Assembly: GCF_018129995.1 (NCBI RefSeq)
Contig: NZ_JAFCKS010000012.1
Coordinates: forward strand, 62,001 to 126,000
Length of the DNA stretch: 64,000 nt
Direction of reading: 5' to 3'
DNA from: Bradyrhizobium sp. SZCCT0153
GTDB taxonomy: Bacteria; Pseudomonadota; Alphaproteobacteria; Rhizobiales; Xanthobacteraceae
Of this stretch, positions 8,246 to 17,524 are shown one piece after another. The number at the start of each line of letters is the position of its first letter. Position 1 is the first letter of the stretch. A model generated the notes under the pieces. It had not been told where the DNA came from. It worked only from the letters and a program-made list of their open reading frames with translations, and did no database searches. A program made the translations under genes and the position numbers.

Positions 8246-10642
8246 TTACACGATCAAGCTCCACGATATCGTGCTCTCGTGAAGCAGGCTCGGCGCGATG
8301 CCGACGACATCCACGATCGCCTGCGGCGCCGCGCCGTTGTGTGCGTCGAGCACGACGTTGGTGCCGCCCTTTGCATCCGAGATGAAGCTCAACCATCCGT
8401 CGCTCAAGGGATTGCTGCCGGCATAACCGATCGAGCTGAGCAGCTGCCCCACGTTGATGCTGTTGTTTCCCGACACCCAGTTCAGGATGGTGTCGGTCGT
8501 GCTCGAGAGGGCATTGAATATGAAATTGTCGCTGCTGCCGGTGGCTTGCGCGGCGTAGAGGATGTCGGCCCCCTTGCCGGTGACGATCGTGTTGTTGCCG
8601 AGGCCGGCCTGAATCGTGTCGCCGAAATCGTTGGCGATGATCGTGTCGTTGCCGACGCCGGCCCACACGTTCTTGATGATGGAGGTGGAGGCGATCTGAA
8701 GCGTCTTGCCTGCGATCGTATCGGTCGCTCCCGGATTGAGATCCAGATAGGAGCCGGTGGTCACGGCCGCGGTGTTGATCTGTGCGGTGCCGCTGGAGTC
8801 CGTGAGCACGACACGGTTGCTTCCGGCCATGGTCGCGAATTCGTCGGTGTAGACATAGGTGGTCGGGGTGGTCGGTGCATCGCCCAGTGCCGTCAGCGTC
8901 CAGCTGTTCAGCGTGCCGCTGTTGCCGGATACGCTGTCGGTGACCGTCAGGGTCCAGGTGCCCTTGGCATCGTCGCCCCAGAAGCTGTTCGCGGTGGTCT
9001 CGAACACGATCCCGCCGCCGGTGCCGCCCGTGGGATGCGAGACGAGTTTAGCGCTCATGCCGTCGGGCCCGGTCAGGGTGACCGTGAGGTCGCTGGGGCT
9101 CGCATGCGTGATGTTGAGATCGATCACCATCTTCTCGACCTCGAGCGACGAGGCAAAGGTGATCTGGCTGCTCACGCTTCCGGTGCCATCCGGAATCGCG
9201 GCGTTGTCGCCGTGAGTTGCCGATTCCGTCGACATGTCGGCGTAGGTCTTCTGATAGCGCCAGCTTTCCGCGAGCCGAACTGCCGCCGTCGCGTCGACCA
9301 GCCCGAAACCGTAGTCCTCGCTGTAGTGCAGGCCGCCGCCGTTCCAGTCGTGGGCACCGTTGACGTGCCAGCTGGCGTTGGTCGGGTCGGTCTCTTTGGA
9401 GGAATAGGCCAGGATGTCCTGAATGTCGCGAAATCCCAGGTTGGGATTGGCTTGCAGCATCAGGGCGATGACGCCGGAGACGGCCGGCGCCGAATAGGAC
9501 GTGCCGGAGATCGAGATGTAGTCGCCAGTGGTGTTGTAGCCGGCGCTGCCGACCCGGTCATCGGTGTACGCGCCGCCCGGGGCGGAAACAAGAAGCGCCG
9601 CGCCCGGCGTGCTGAAGGTCGCGACGTGTCCGGTGGGATCGACGCCGGCAACCACGATGACATAGGGGTCATTCTGGTAGTTGTGATAGTTGACGTTGTC
9701 GCCCGATCCCCGGCCGTTGCCGGCTGCGAAGACGACGCTGGTGCCGAGACCCCCGCGACCGTACATGACCACGTTGAGGATGGCCGTCTTGGACGAGGCG
9801 AACGCAGAGGAGAAGAAATTGTCCGAGTAGGCGGTCGAATAACCCCAACTCGCGTTGACGACATCCATACCGCTCGAGAGCGTGTGATTGAGGGCATCGG
9901 TAATCTGGCCCGGGCCGCCGCCGGTGCCGTAGCTGATACGGAAGCCGGCGATCCCGGCATTGTAAGCCACGCCGACAGTGCCGCTGCCGTCGCGCGCGGC
10001 TCCGATCACGCCGGCAACTGTCGTTCCATGATTGTCGGTAGACGTGCCGTAGGCATCGCTCCCGCCATTGGTCGCGTCGTAGTCCAGAGCGAAGAGATAG
10101 TGCGGATTAAGATCGGTGTTGTTGTAGTCGATGCCGTCGTCGATGACGCCGACCTTGACGCCCAGACCCGTATAGTTCTGCCAGGCCTTGGCGACATTGA
10201 TGCCGCCGGTGCTGCTGGTCAGATTCCATTCCTTGTAGAAATATGTGTCGCTTGGCAGCGCGCTGTTGCCGGTGGGTGGGTTCAGAGTCGGCGACATCAT
10301 CGTTACCGCCGCAAAGCTGGTCGTCGTGGTGCCCTGGCCGGCGGTCGTGCCGGTGCCTGTTGTGCCGCTTCCGCCCGTCGTTCCGGTGCCGGCGGTGCTA
10401 CCATTCGTCGTTCCGCCGCCGGTGGTGCCGCCACCCTTTTTCCCGGCGAAGCTCTCCGGTGCGCCTGCGTCTGAAGTCGAAATCTCCATTTCGACGCCGC
10501 GGTCCCCTGCGTGGGCCGCCGGTGTGTCCATCGATCCGACGTTTGCCGAGGCGATGTTCAGTCCGACGAATTCCCATTCCAGAGCATTTGTATTCGCTTC
10601 AGAGAAATTCCCGTACTGATCATTCACGCCCCGCTTCGCCAT
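8246..10642 (-). CDS. Subtilisin-like serine protease (S8) with P-domain and RTX-like tail
   Basis: The 798-residue protein starts at the ATG at 10642 (MAKRGVND), because AGGAG stands seven bases before it. There is no Sec signal. A Thr/Gly-rich linker (residues about 65-110) precedes the S8 catalytic domain: Asp168 in VIDDGID, His205 in DNHGTTVAG, oxyanion Asn309 in AAGNG and Ser382 in SGTSYSAP, so the triad is intact. A proprotein-convertase P-domain follows at about 470-595. The C-terminal 170 residues contain RTX-like turns (AGVGNDTI, AGLGNNTI, GKGADIL). A lack of signal peptide, a C-terminal RTX-like segment and nearby exporter genes point to type I secretion. It converges on the 4449 gene and may process that protein or host or matrix proteins; the target is inference. 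Confidence 0.9.
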   Translation of the reverse strand: MAKRGVNDQYGNFSEANTNALEWEFVGLNIASANVGSMDTPAAHAGDRGVEMEISTSDAGAPESFAGKKGGGTTGGGTTNGSTAGTGTTGGSGTTGTGTTAGQGTTTTSFAAVTMMSPTLNPPTGNSALPSDTYFYKEWNLTSSTGGINVAKAWQNYTGLGVKVGVIDDGIDYNNTDLNPHYLFALDYDATNGGSDAYGTSTDNHGTTVAGVIGAARDGSGTVGVAYNAGIAGFRISYGTGGGPGQITDALNHTLSSGMDVVNASWGYSTAYSDNFFSSAFASSKTAILNVVMYGRGGLGTSVVFAAGNGRGSGDNVNYHNYQNDPYVIVVAGVDPTGHVATFSTPGAALLVSAPGGAYTDDRVGSAGYNTTGDYISISGTSYSAPAVSGVIALMLQANPNLGFRDIQDILAYSSKETDPTNASWHVNGAHDWNGGGLHYSEDYGFGLVDATAAVRLAESWRYQKTYADMSTESATHGDNAAIPDGTGSVSSQITFASSLEVEKMVIDLNITHASPSDLTVTLTGPDGMSAKLVSHPTGGTGGGIVFETTANSFWGDDAKGTWTLTVTDSVSGNSGTLNSWTLTALGDAPTTPTTYVYTDEFATMAGSNRVVLTDSSGTAQINTAAVTTGSYLDLNPGATDTIAGKTLQIASTSIIKNVWAGVGNDTIIANDFGDTIQAGLGNNTIVTGKGADILYAAQATGSSDNFIFNALSSTTDTILNWVSGNNSINVGQLLSSIGYAGSNPLSDGWLSFISDAKGGTNVVLDAHNGAAPQAIVDVVGIAPSLLHESTISWSLIV

Positions 10643-11508
10643 TGAGTCTCCTTGCATGTGCGACGGAAGAAAACGCGCGTCATGTCGCGCGTTGGTGCGG
10701 AGAGCGGACGACGGAGCAAATTAAAGGTGGGTAAATTCAGCGGTTAAACTGGGATCATCGGTTCCGGAGCGCTGACCGCCGTGGTCCAAGTTTCGCAATT
10801 TCTTTAAGGGCGCATAAATCGAATTTATGCCCGTTACGATCGTCGCCTTTGTGCGGTAAAACTGTGCTGGATTTGACTTGATTTCGCTTCTGACGGAGCG
10901 TCGTTTCCCCACACCCGATGATAAGTGGAGCGGGCACCGATCCGATGATCCCGGCAATCGAGCGCGTGGGCTGCGAGGTCCGAGGTGCCGCCCGGGCATG
11001 CCGCAGTCTCCCCGGGGGAGCGCGCGAAGGAAGCCGCTAAAATCGTCTGACGGAGCCCGAGACGTCGGCTTCACCTGTACCCGCCCCGGCCTCCTTTCTG
11101 CGCACGCGCGGTCGCGGGTGCCGGCCGGCACCCGGCCTTCCCTGCACCCTTTCTTCCGAGACGGGGGTTTAGGGGCAATCTCGGGCATGGTGCGCCGCGA
11201 GAATGCCAACCCATGTCCGCCGTTTGGGCGCCCGCTTGGCTTGCGCGAGCGCTTGCCGCTTTAATGTGACCGGGAGCGAATTTAAGTGCGCCTCAGTCGA
11301 GCTAAATACCGTAAATGAGCGGCAGGCCGTAACTCTACGGGCGACTTTAACTTTCAGCGAGGATTGATTTCGCGGGGCGTGACAGCTGTGCTAAACATTG
11401 TCTTGCATTAGGCAGGAATTGTAGCTGTTGCCAGAAGTCGTTAATTCGGCCGGGCGTTGTCGCGCCGGCATAAGTTTTGATTAGAGGGGCGGAAATCCGC
11501 CGGATCGT
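10643..11508. other. Intergenic region between divergent protease and exporter genes
   Basis: This 866-bp stretch separates the leftward protease gene from the rightward exporter gene and should contain both promoters. The minus frame 10721-11209 is Arg/Pro/Ser-rich with no recognisable domain, and I do not accept it as a gene. The clearest structure is the 19-bp inverted repeat at 10812-10830. The last 230 bp before 11509 are comparatively AT-rich and the more likely place for the exporter promoter. Confidence 0.6.
10812..10830. promoter_or_regulatory. Perfect 8-bp-arm inverted repeat, putative operator
   Basis: GCATAAAT and ATTTATGC flank a CGA centre, giving a 19-bp near-palindrome that is AT-rich inside a GC-rich background. 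It lies 170 bp upstream of the protease start and 680 bp upstream of the exporter start. Its size and symmetry suit a dimeric regulator; no T-run follows, so a terminator is unlikely. The regulator is unknown. Confidence 0.4.
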
Positions 11509-13221
11509 GTGAGTGCGCCTTTCAAAAGGCCGGACGAACTCCGGCGCTTGCTGCAGACATGCCAGGGTTACTTCCTTACGGCGGGCATCTTCAGCCTTGC
11601 GATTAACCTGCTGTATCTCGCCGGCCCGCTCTACATGCTGCAGGTTTATGACCGTGTGATCTCGAGTGCGAGCGAGATCACGTTGTTGATGCTGACGATA
11701 GCGTTGCTCCTTGCGTTCCTTGCGCTTGCCGGGCTGGACGCGGTTCGTGCACGGGTCCTGACCCGCGCCAGCATACGCCTTGACCAGAAGATCGCCTCGC
11801 GGGTGATGACGGCAATCATCGATCGGTCGGCCGGCGCGAACGGCGCCCGCAGCCAGGCGCTCCGCGATTTCGATACATTCCGTCAATTCGTGACCGGGAC
11901 GGGCATCCACGCCGTCTTCGATCTGCCGTGGGCTCCCATCTACATCGCGGTGATCTTCGCGCTGCATCCTTTTCTGGGGGCGTTTTCCCTGGCATGTTCG
12001 GTCATCCTGGTGCTGATGGCGCTGCTCAGTGAGTGGCTGGTGAAGTTGCCGCTCACGGAATCGAACGAAGCGGCCGCACGCAGCTACGGCTTCACCGAAA
12101 TGAGCCTGCGCAACACGGAAGTGGTGCGCGCCATGGGCATGACCGGAGGCCTGTTACGCCGCTGGAGCCGCGATCGCGACCGGATGCTCGAGCGTCAAGT
12201 CGCAGCAAGCGACCGTGCCGCCGTGATCCAGAGCCTGATCCGTTTTCTACGGCTCGCCATGCAATCGCTGATCCTCGGCCTGGGAGCCTATCTCGTCATC
12301 GAGCGGATGGCGACGGTTGGTTCGATGTTTGCCGCCAGTATTCTGCTCGGTCGTGCACTACAGCCGGTCGAGCAGATCGTCGGCTCCTGGCGTGGCCTCG
12401 TATCAGCGCGCGGTGCGTATTTGCGCATTCGCGAACTGCTTGCGGCTCATCCCATTCCAGATACCGGTCTGACACTGCCGAAGCCGAAGGGACGCCTTTC
12501 GGTCGAGGCGCTCACCTTTGTCCCTCCCGGCGGCTCTAAGCCGATCTTGCGCGGCGTCACCTTTGCGATCGAAGCGGGAGAGGTCCTCGGGGTCATCGGG
12601 CCGTCCGGAGCGGGAAAATCGACCTTGTCACGTCACCTTGTCGGCGTCGCCATGCCTTCGGCCGGCGCCGTGCGACTGGACGGCGCCGATGTCTCCACCT
12701 GGGTCAAGCGGGCGATCGGAGACCATGTCGGCTACCTGCCACAGGATATCGAGCTGTTTTCCGATACGATCGCCGCGAACATCGGACGCTTCGAGGAAGG
12801 CAGCGACAGGGAGGTCATCCTCGCCGCGCAACTCGCGGGCGTACATGAAATGATCCTGAGGCTTCCGAACGGTTATGACACCCAGGTGGGAGAAGGCGGC
12901 GCCATTCTGTCCGGCGGCTTCCGCCAGCGAATTGGTCTGGCCCGCGCTGTCTATGGCAGTCCCAGCCTTGTCGTGCTCGATGAGCCCAGTTCGAACCTCG
13001 ACGCCGAAGGGGACGTCGCGCTTGCAGATTGCGTTGTGCAATTGAAAAAGCGCGGAACGACCGTCGTCATCGTCTCGCATCGTCCGGCGACGATCGGCGT
13101 CGTGGACAAGATCCTCGTCCTCAGAGAGGGCGTCGCCGAAATGTTCGGGCCACGTGCAGAGATCATGTCACGCCTGACTCGCCCCGTGCCTGTGCACGCG
13201 GTGCAAAGCTCCAGCGGTTAG
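11509..13221 (+). CDS. Type I secretion system permease/ATPase (PrtD/PrsD-type ABC exporter)
   Basis: A 570-residue half-transporter. An N-terminal membrane domain (about residues 20-310) has several hydrophobic segments, including FSLAINLLYLAGPLYMLQVY, the usual first segment of PrtD/HasD/PrsD proteins. The nucleotide-binding domain at about 330-550 has Walker A GPSGAGKST, the Q-loop, signature LSGGFRQRIGLARA, Walker B LVVLDEPSSNLD and a switch histidine in VSHRPAT. There is no N-terminal C39-like peptidase domain, as usual for exporters of RTX-type substrates. A GTG codon gives the start (MSAPFKRPDELRR). The fusion-protein gene follows after 9 bp, so the two form an operon. Likely cargo includes the protease at 8246-10642 and the repeat protein at 4449-8180. 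No outer-membrane channel gene is seen. Confidence 0.92.
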   Translation: MSAPFKRPDELRRLLQTCQGYFLTAGIFSLAINLLYLAGPLYMLQVYDRVISSASEITLLMLTIALLLAFLALAGLDAVRARVLTRASIRLDQKIASRVMTAIIDRSAGANGARSQALRDFDTFRQFVTGTGIHAVFDLPWAPIYIAVIFALHPFLGAFSLACSVILVLMALLSEWLVKLPLTESNEAAARSYGFTEMSLRNTEVVRAMGMTGGLLRRWSRDRDRMLERQVAASDRAAVIQSLIRFLRLAMQSLILGLGAYLVIERMATVGSMFAASILLGRALQPVEQIVGSWRGLVSARGAYLRIRELLAAHPIPDTGLTLPKPKGRLSVEALTFVPPGGSKPILRGVTFAIEAGEVLGVIGPSGAGKSTLSRHLVGVAMPSAGAVRLDGADVSTWVKRAIGDHVGYLPQDIELFSDTIAANIGRFEEGSDREVILAAQLAGVHEMILRLPNGYDTQVGEGGAILSGGFRQRIGLARAVYGSPSLVVLDEPSSNLDAEGDVALADCVVQLKKRGTTVVIVSHRPATIGVVDKILVLREGVAEMFGPRAEIMSRLTRPVPVHAVQSSSG

Positions 13222-13230
13222 GCACGAGGC

Positions 13231-14589
13231 ATGGCCATTCTAGAACAGACGCCCAGGAGTCTTGCAGCTGTCCGCGGCCGGACGGGTCGCGCCGGCGGAC
13301 CGCCAAGCGACTCCATTAAAAACATCGCGCTCGCAGGCTGGGTTATCATCGCAATCTTCTTTGGCGGAATCGGCGCATGGGCTGTCACGGCTCCGCTCAA
13401 CGGTGCGGTGGTGGCGAACGCAGTTGTCAAGGTGGATGGCAATCGCAAGAGCGTACAGCACCTCGACGGCGGTATAGTCAAGGAATTGCGTGTCAGGGAG
13501 GGCGACAAGGTCCGCGCTGGCGATGTCCTGATCGTGCTGGACGAGACCCAGGCGCGCGCGGAATACGAGGTTCTGACCCAGCAATGGGTTGTGCTCCGCG
13601 CGACGGAGGTTCGTCTACTGACGGAACTCGACCATGGCTCCGAGCTCAAGATGCCGTCAGATCTGAAGGCGCACTCCGATGACCCCTATCTCAAGAGTGT
13701 ATGGAGCGGACAGGTCAGCCAGTTCGAAAGCCGCCGGGCGGCCCTGGATGGGCAGCGCAGCGTCATCCGGGAGAAAATCAATCAGCTCGGATCGCAGATC
13801 GTCGGCGCCGGGGCGCAAGTCAAGGCATTTACGGATCAGATAAACTCCGTCCACAGCGAGGCGAAAGATATCGCGCCTCTGGTTGAACGTGGACTGATTG
13901 CACGCCCGCGTATTATGCAACTGGAGCGCTCCGCCTATGGCCTGGAAGGTCAGATCGCAGATGCAAACGCCAACATGGCCAAGGCGCGTCAGGCGATCGC
14001 CGAGCAAGAACAGCAAACGGCGCAGCTCGACAACGATCGTATGACCGACGTGACAAAGGACCTGCGCGACACACAGGCAAAGATTTTGGAGGTCATACCA
14101 AAGGCCGTGAACGCAAAGGCGGTTCTTGGCCGCATGGAGATCCGCGCTCCCTATAGTGGGCAGGTGGTCGGACTTAACGTCTTTTCCGTCGGCGGCGTCA
14201 TTCAACGTGGCGACAAGATCCTGGACATCGTCCCGGAACTGGATGGGTTGACGATCGAGGCGCAGGTGGCGGTCGAGGACATCAGCGACGTGCATCCAAA
14301 CGCGCGCGCCGAGGTTCATCTTACGGCCTACAAGCAACGCATCGTGCCGATCATTCACGGCGACGTCGTTCAGATCTCGGCAGATCGTCTGACCGATCCC
14401 AAGACCAACAACCCGTATTATACGGCCTTCGTACGAATCGATCAGGATGAGCTTGCGGGCATGCCGAACATAAGACTTTATCCGGGCATGCCTGCGACCG
14501 TTATGATCCCGACTGTGCAGCGCACCGCATTTGAATATCTGGTCGGCCCGCTAATTATGTCGTTCAATCACTCGTTTCGTCAGAAGTAA
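13231..14589 (+). CDS. Type I secretion membrane-fusion protein (HlyD/PrtE family)
   Basis: A 452-residue adaptor that would join the ABC exporter to an outer-membrane channel. A cytoplasmic stretch is followed by one membrane helix at about residues 30-52 (IALAGWVIIAIFFGGIG). The first lipoyl half-motif (HLDGGIVKELRVREGDKV) lies at about 75-95, a long coiled-coil hairpin at about 110-290, and the second lipoyl half (IRAPYSGQVVGLNVFSVG) at about 305-325. The beta-barrel domain follows, and the C-terminal segment resembles the conserved HlyD end with RLYPGMPATVMI. The protein begins 9 bp after the exporter gene. This is the standard prtD-prtE (prsD-prsE) order; the third partner, TolC-like, is not in the window. 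Confidence 0.92.
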   Translation: MAILEQTPRSLAAVRGRTGRAGGPPSDSIKNIALAGWVIIAIFFGGIGAWAVTAPLNGAVVANAVVKVDGNRKSVQHLDGGIVKELRVREGDKVRAGDVLIVLDETQARAEYEVLTQQWVVLRATEVRLLTELDHGSELKMPSDLKAHSDDPYLKSVWSGQVSQFESRRAALDGQRSVIREKINQLGSQIVGAGAQVKAFTDQINSVHSEAKDIAPLVERGLIARPRIMQLERSAYGLEGQIADANANMAKARQAIAEQEQQTAQLDNDRMTDVTKDLRDTQAKILEVIPKAVNAKAVLGRMEIRAPYSGQVVGLNVFSVGGVIQRGDKILDIVPELDGLTIEAQVAVEDISDVHPNARAEVHLTAYKQRIVPIIHGDVVQISADRLTDPKTNNPYYTAFVRIDQDELAGMPNIRLYPGMPATVMIPTVQRTAFEYLVGPLIMSFNHSFRQK

Positions 14590-14612
14590 AGGCCGTCGGC
14601 CTTGTTCAACGC

Positions 14613-15158
14613 ATGTGCTCCGACAGCTGTGAGGCAATGAACAATGCACCGAGCGGTAATGGCTCCGGCAGCATTGCTCTGCTGATGCAGTATGTGGTCG
14701 TTACTCTTCTTTTGAATGTGCTTGCAGGCTGCGGGGGAACCCGACAGGCGCTCGAAACTGAAAGCGAAGACGCGTCAATCAACCTGACGGAGGCGCTTGC
14801 AGATTGCCGCAACGCTTTTCCCGATCAGATTGCGCAGGCCGTGCCGCGCGCCGAATGCATCGTGAAAGCAACGGAGCTTTCGGTCCGGCCGGGCTTGCGG
14901 TTTCCGGAACTGCTCGACCGTGAAAACGCCTTGCGCAAGGCGCTGGCCGTTCAAGTCCAGGCTGGCAAGGTCTCGCTGCTTGAACGAAATGACCAGATTG
15001 CAAAGGCCCACATGGCCATCGTCTCGGAGGAAGCGGAGAGGCTGAAAGCAGCGCCGTCGGACGGGCAGGGGAAAGGCCCGATAGCCGTCGTGCAATGGCG
15101 GGGATCCAATTCGAACGCGTGCGCCGGGCTCGGGGGTAATTCTCCGAATTGCTATTGA
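14613..15158 (+). CDS. Putative lipoprotein linked to the type I secretion genes
   Basis: A 181-residue protein with a hydrophobic stretch ending in LLLNVLAGC, a good lipobox, so the mature protein would start at that cysteine and be attached to a membrane. The rest is soluble and partly helical, with four cysteines beyond the lipid site, two of them near the C-terminus (NACAGLGGNSPNCY). It follows the fusion-protein gene by 23 bp in the same direction, which suggests co-transcription. An in-frame ATG at 14637 is an alternative start. No family is recognised. A role at the envelope in secretion or surface retention is only positional inference. Confidence 0.6.
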   Translation: MCSDSCEAMNNAPSGNGSGSIALLMQYVVVTLLLNVLAGCGGTRQALETESEDASINLTEALADCRNAFPDQIAQAVPRAECIVKATELSVRPGLRFPELLDRENALRKALAVQVQAGKVSLLERNDQIAKAHMAIVSEEAERLKAAPSDGQGKGPIAVVQWRGSNSNACAGLGGNSPNCY

Positions 15159-15243
15159 GGTCGCCTGGAGGTTGTGTGGCGTTGCCACGATCCCGGCGCA
15201 AGGCGTGATCGCGAAATCATGCTTTTCCGCATCGCCGCAAGGT

Positions 15244-15879
15244 TCATTTGAAAGGGTCATCAATCGATTTGCTTGATTGCCTCACGCGCCGGACGCCGAC
15301 GGGCGAGCCGTCCGAGACGAACTGCAGCTCATAACTCCGTCCTCGAGAGTCTGTTGCGGTGCAGTTGACGCTGGAGACCCGCCGCGCGGCGAAGTTGCCG
15401 AACTGGCGGCAAACACCGGTCGATACCTCTTCCGAAGGCACCGGGAGGCCATGGATTTTCGGCCGGTCCTTGGAATTCAGAAGCATCCGGTCGATCGGAA
15501 GCTCGTAGGAGTTGTCGTCGAAGCGCTTTCCGTTCTCGCCGGAGAAGGACACGACGTGGGCGTCGTCCGTTGAATCCTCGAGAGCTACCGCGAAACTGAC
15601 GCGTCCGGCTTCACTGTGTGCGTAGGCAACAGCCTTGCAGCCGTAGTCACGACCCGCGATCTTGAGGGTGGTGCACTTGCCGGACATGAGGGCAAGAATG
15701 TCGATCATAGGCTGATGACGCTCGACGCGCCTGGTGGTGGGGGCGTCAGAACGCTGCTCGGCGGCTGGCCGGTCCCCCGGAGCCTGAGCGAGGCATGGAG
15801 CTGTCAGTAACACTGACGATACCCCGGTCACCAACAGCCGGGCGCCCGACCGGAGCAGAAAGCGCGAAAAACTGTTCAA
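15244..15879 (-). CDS. Secreted hypothetical protein
   Basis: A 211-residue protein with a Sec signal peptide (MNSFSRFLLRSGARLLVTGV then SSVLLTAPCLAQA, cleavage likely after LAQA). The mature part has a polar linker and a compact domain with four cysteines (SGKCTTLKIAGRDYGC, GVCRQFGNF, SSVNCTATDS) that could make two disulfides in the periplasm. It converges on the lipoprotein gene. The family is not recognised, although small four-cysteine periplasmic proteins of this kind are common in rhizobial genomes. Confidence 0.65.
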   Translation of the reverse strand: MNSFSRFLLRSGARLLVTGVSSVLLTAPCLAQAPGDRPAAEQRSDAPTTRRVERHQPMIDILALMSGKCTTLKIAGRDYGCKAVAYAHSEAGRVSFAVALEDSTDDAHVVSFSGENGKRFDDNSYELPIDRMLLNSKDRPKIHGLPVPSEEVSTGVCRQFGNFAARRVSSVNCTATDSRGRSYELQFVSDGSPVGVRRVRQSSKSIDDPFK

Positions 15880-16347
15880 CCCAAACCCCGCTGCCGGGGC
15901 GAGAGCGGCAGGGGAGAAAAGTCCCGTCCGGTCATGCTCTTACCCTGCTTGTCCCACCCGCATGGTGCCATTCTCGCGATCATCGATCAATCGCAATAGA
16001 GCCGGGCGAGGCTGCCTCGCCTGTTTACTTGGTCCGGTCAATGCATTACGGCGTCCGCACCGGCCGGCCGCTGCCGTTAGAGCCGGCGGGCCCGTTAATC
16101 GCTAACTACCCTGTCACACCGACGTTGATCCCTGGATTAGGAACGCGTTTCGTTGAGCGATATTGGTTGTGTACGTCGCTGGCTTGAGCCTTGCATGCTC
16201 GTCCGGCTGGTTGGCTAATCTGTGAGGGGCTGCACTGGGCTGCGCCGGTTTCCGGGTCAATTATTGACGGGAATCGAATAAAAATCCTAATCTTGCCTAC
16301 TTCTGGTCGCCAACGCTGACCCCTACACATAAAAATGGAATTTACCC
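15880..16347. other. Intergenic region upstream of the XRE-type regulator
   Basis: This 468-bp region separates divergent genes. It contains a hairpin with 7-bp arms, GGCGAGG/CCTCGCC, at 16005-16021 that lacks a T-run. A possible promoter for the regulator lies near its right end (see 16264-16293). No coding frame in it has convincing composition. Confidence 0.5.
16264..16293 (+). promoter_or_regulatory. Possible sigma-70 promoter of the XRE-type gene
   Basis: TTGACG (16264-16269) and TAATCT (16288-16293) are 18 bp apart, inside an AT-rich patch 55 bp before the GTG start of the regulator. Spacing and hexamers fit a housekeeping promoter, and no better candidate is nearby. Confidence 0.4.
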
Positions 16348-16722
16348 GTGCCTAAAATCAAGAACAAATTGGTTGCCAGCTTTGGTTCGCGCTTGAAACA
16401 GCTGCGAGAAGATCGGTCGATGACCATCACAGAGCTGGCCAGACGGATCGACGTGACGCCACCCGCCATCTGGCACTGGGAGAAGCGGGGCAGGGTTCCG
16501 AAGCCCGCTACGATAAAGGCTGTGGCAAAGGTGCTCAACGTCAGCTCTGAGTTTCTTGAAAACGGTGTCCACCTCGTGAGTGAGCAGGATCAGGGCCCGT
16601 CCGACAGTCCCTTGATGCGGATCGATCAGATGAGCCTCGAAAAACTGATCCGCGCCATCGAGGCAAAAGGTTTCCATGTCCAGATCTCTTCGACCGGAGA
16701 TCGCGAAAGTAGCGCGGAATAG
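16348..16722 (+). CDS. XRE-family helix-turn-helix regulator
   Basis: A 124-residue protein with a GTG start (MPKIKNKLVASFGSRLKQLR). The lambda-repressor-like HTH covers about residues 14-70: MTITELARRIDVTPPAIWHW is the helix-turn-helix, followed by KPATIKAVAKVLNVSSEFLE. The C-terminal 50 residues are polar and end in a short helical segment (MSLEKLIRAIEAKGFHVQI) that might mediate dimerisation. It stands alone in an otherwise gene-poor interval 1.4 kb before the start of the giant gene, and could regulate that locus or itself; nothing in the sequence proves either. Confidence 0.8.
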   Translation: MPKIKNKLVASFGSRLKQLREDRSMTITELARRIDVTPPAIWHWEKRGRVPKPATIKAVAKVLNVSSEFLENGVHLVSEQDQGPSDSPLMRIDQMSLEKLIRAIEAKGFHVQISSTGDRESSAE

Positions 16723-17524
16723 GGTCGGCGTAATACCCCGTATCGACGAGCAACCGTTGCCCCAAGCCTCGGGATGAACTGCGCGATCCTACCGGGCGCT
16801 CGAGCGGCGCGGGTTGAACCATGGGCGGCCGCACCGCGTAACTCTTGCGTGGGTGTCGAGACCAGCGCCGCTAATGCGGATGCAATCATAGCGGGTTCCT
16901 CTCTTGCGCCTTGCGCTTCTGGCAGCGGTCCCGGCCATGCTGATGGGGATACCGCGTTTGTGGAGGCCCACTTTCAGGTTGCCGTATGCCCAAGCACAGA
17001 CACGCAACCATCTTCGATGACGAGGTGGTGACGCCGCTCGCGACAGGGCGATCTTCGGCACAGTAGTCTCGCTGCGCGATTGGGCTTCAAACGCCGTTCC
17101 GGGCTTGAGATCGAGCAATCGCAAAATAGGCTGCAATTCGACAATGCCACTAAATAACGCACACACTCGTTTCGTGGTATCGGCCATGTTTTACAACTAT
17201 TGATATCGTGCCGCTGCGAATAGTAACGCGTTTCAAATCGCGGATGCTCACGACTTTAAACACGGCTAGAACGAGTCCATGCTGTTGAGAACACACGATT
17301 ACTGAGTGGAAAAGAGCCGTATTTTCAACGCGCGGGCAGCGCACTCCCGCTGACCGCGGAGTAAACTCATAGGAGCCGATCTCGCAAATAACCGATGATC
17401 GCTGAAGGGGCCAAAACGCTTGTGGGCGGTCTGCGGCCGTGTCATAATTTCGCAGTTAAGGTCGATTTAAGGTACCATAAAATTTATTTACGCCGCCAAC
17501 TCGTCGTTCGAAGGAGGCGCTGCA
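16723..17524. other. Gene-poor region before the giant gene
   Basis: In this 802-bp stretch the open frames (for example 16789-17187 on the minus strand) are Arg/Ser-rich, lack coding bias and overlap one another, so I accept none. Its right end becomes AT-rich: TAAAAT at 17478-17483 could be a -10 element, but the -35 at the right distance (GTTAAG) is poor. The region probably contains the promoter and leader of the giant gene. Confidence 0.5.

Noticed and set aside
7850..10474. Plus-strand frame of 874 codons over the protease gene
   Set aside because: It is antisense to the S8 protease with an intact catalytic triad and has no recognisable domains.
10721..11209. Minus-strand frame in the protease/exporter gap
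   Set aside because: Arg/Pro/Ser-rich composition without domains or a good start; it crosses the inverted repeat at 10812-10830.
16789..17187. Minus-strand frame before the giant gene
   Set aside because: Low-complexity basic composition, overlapping alternative frames of equal quality and no homologous look.
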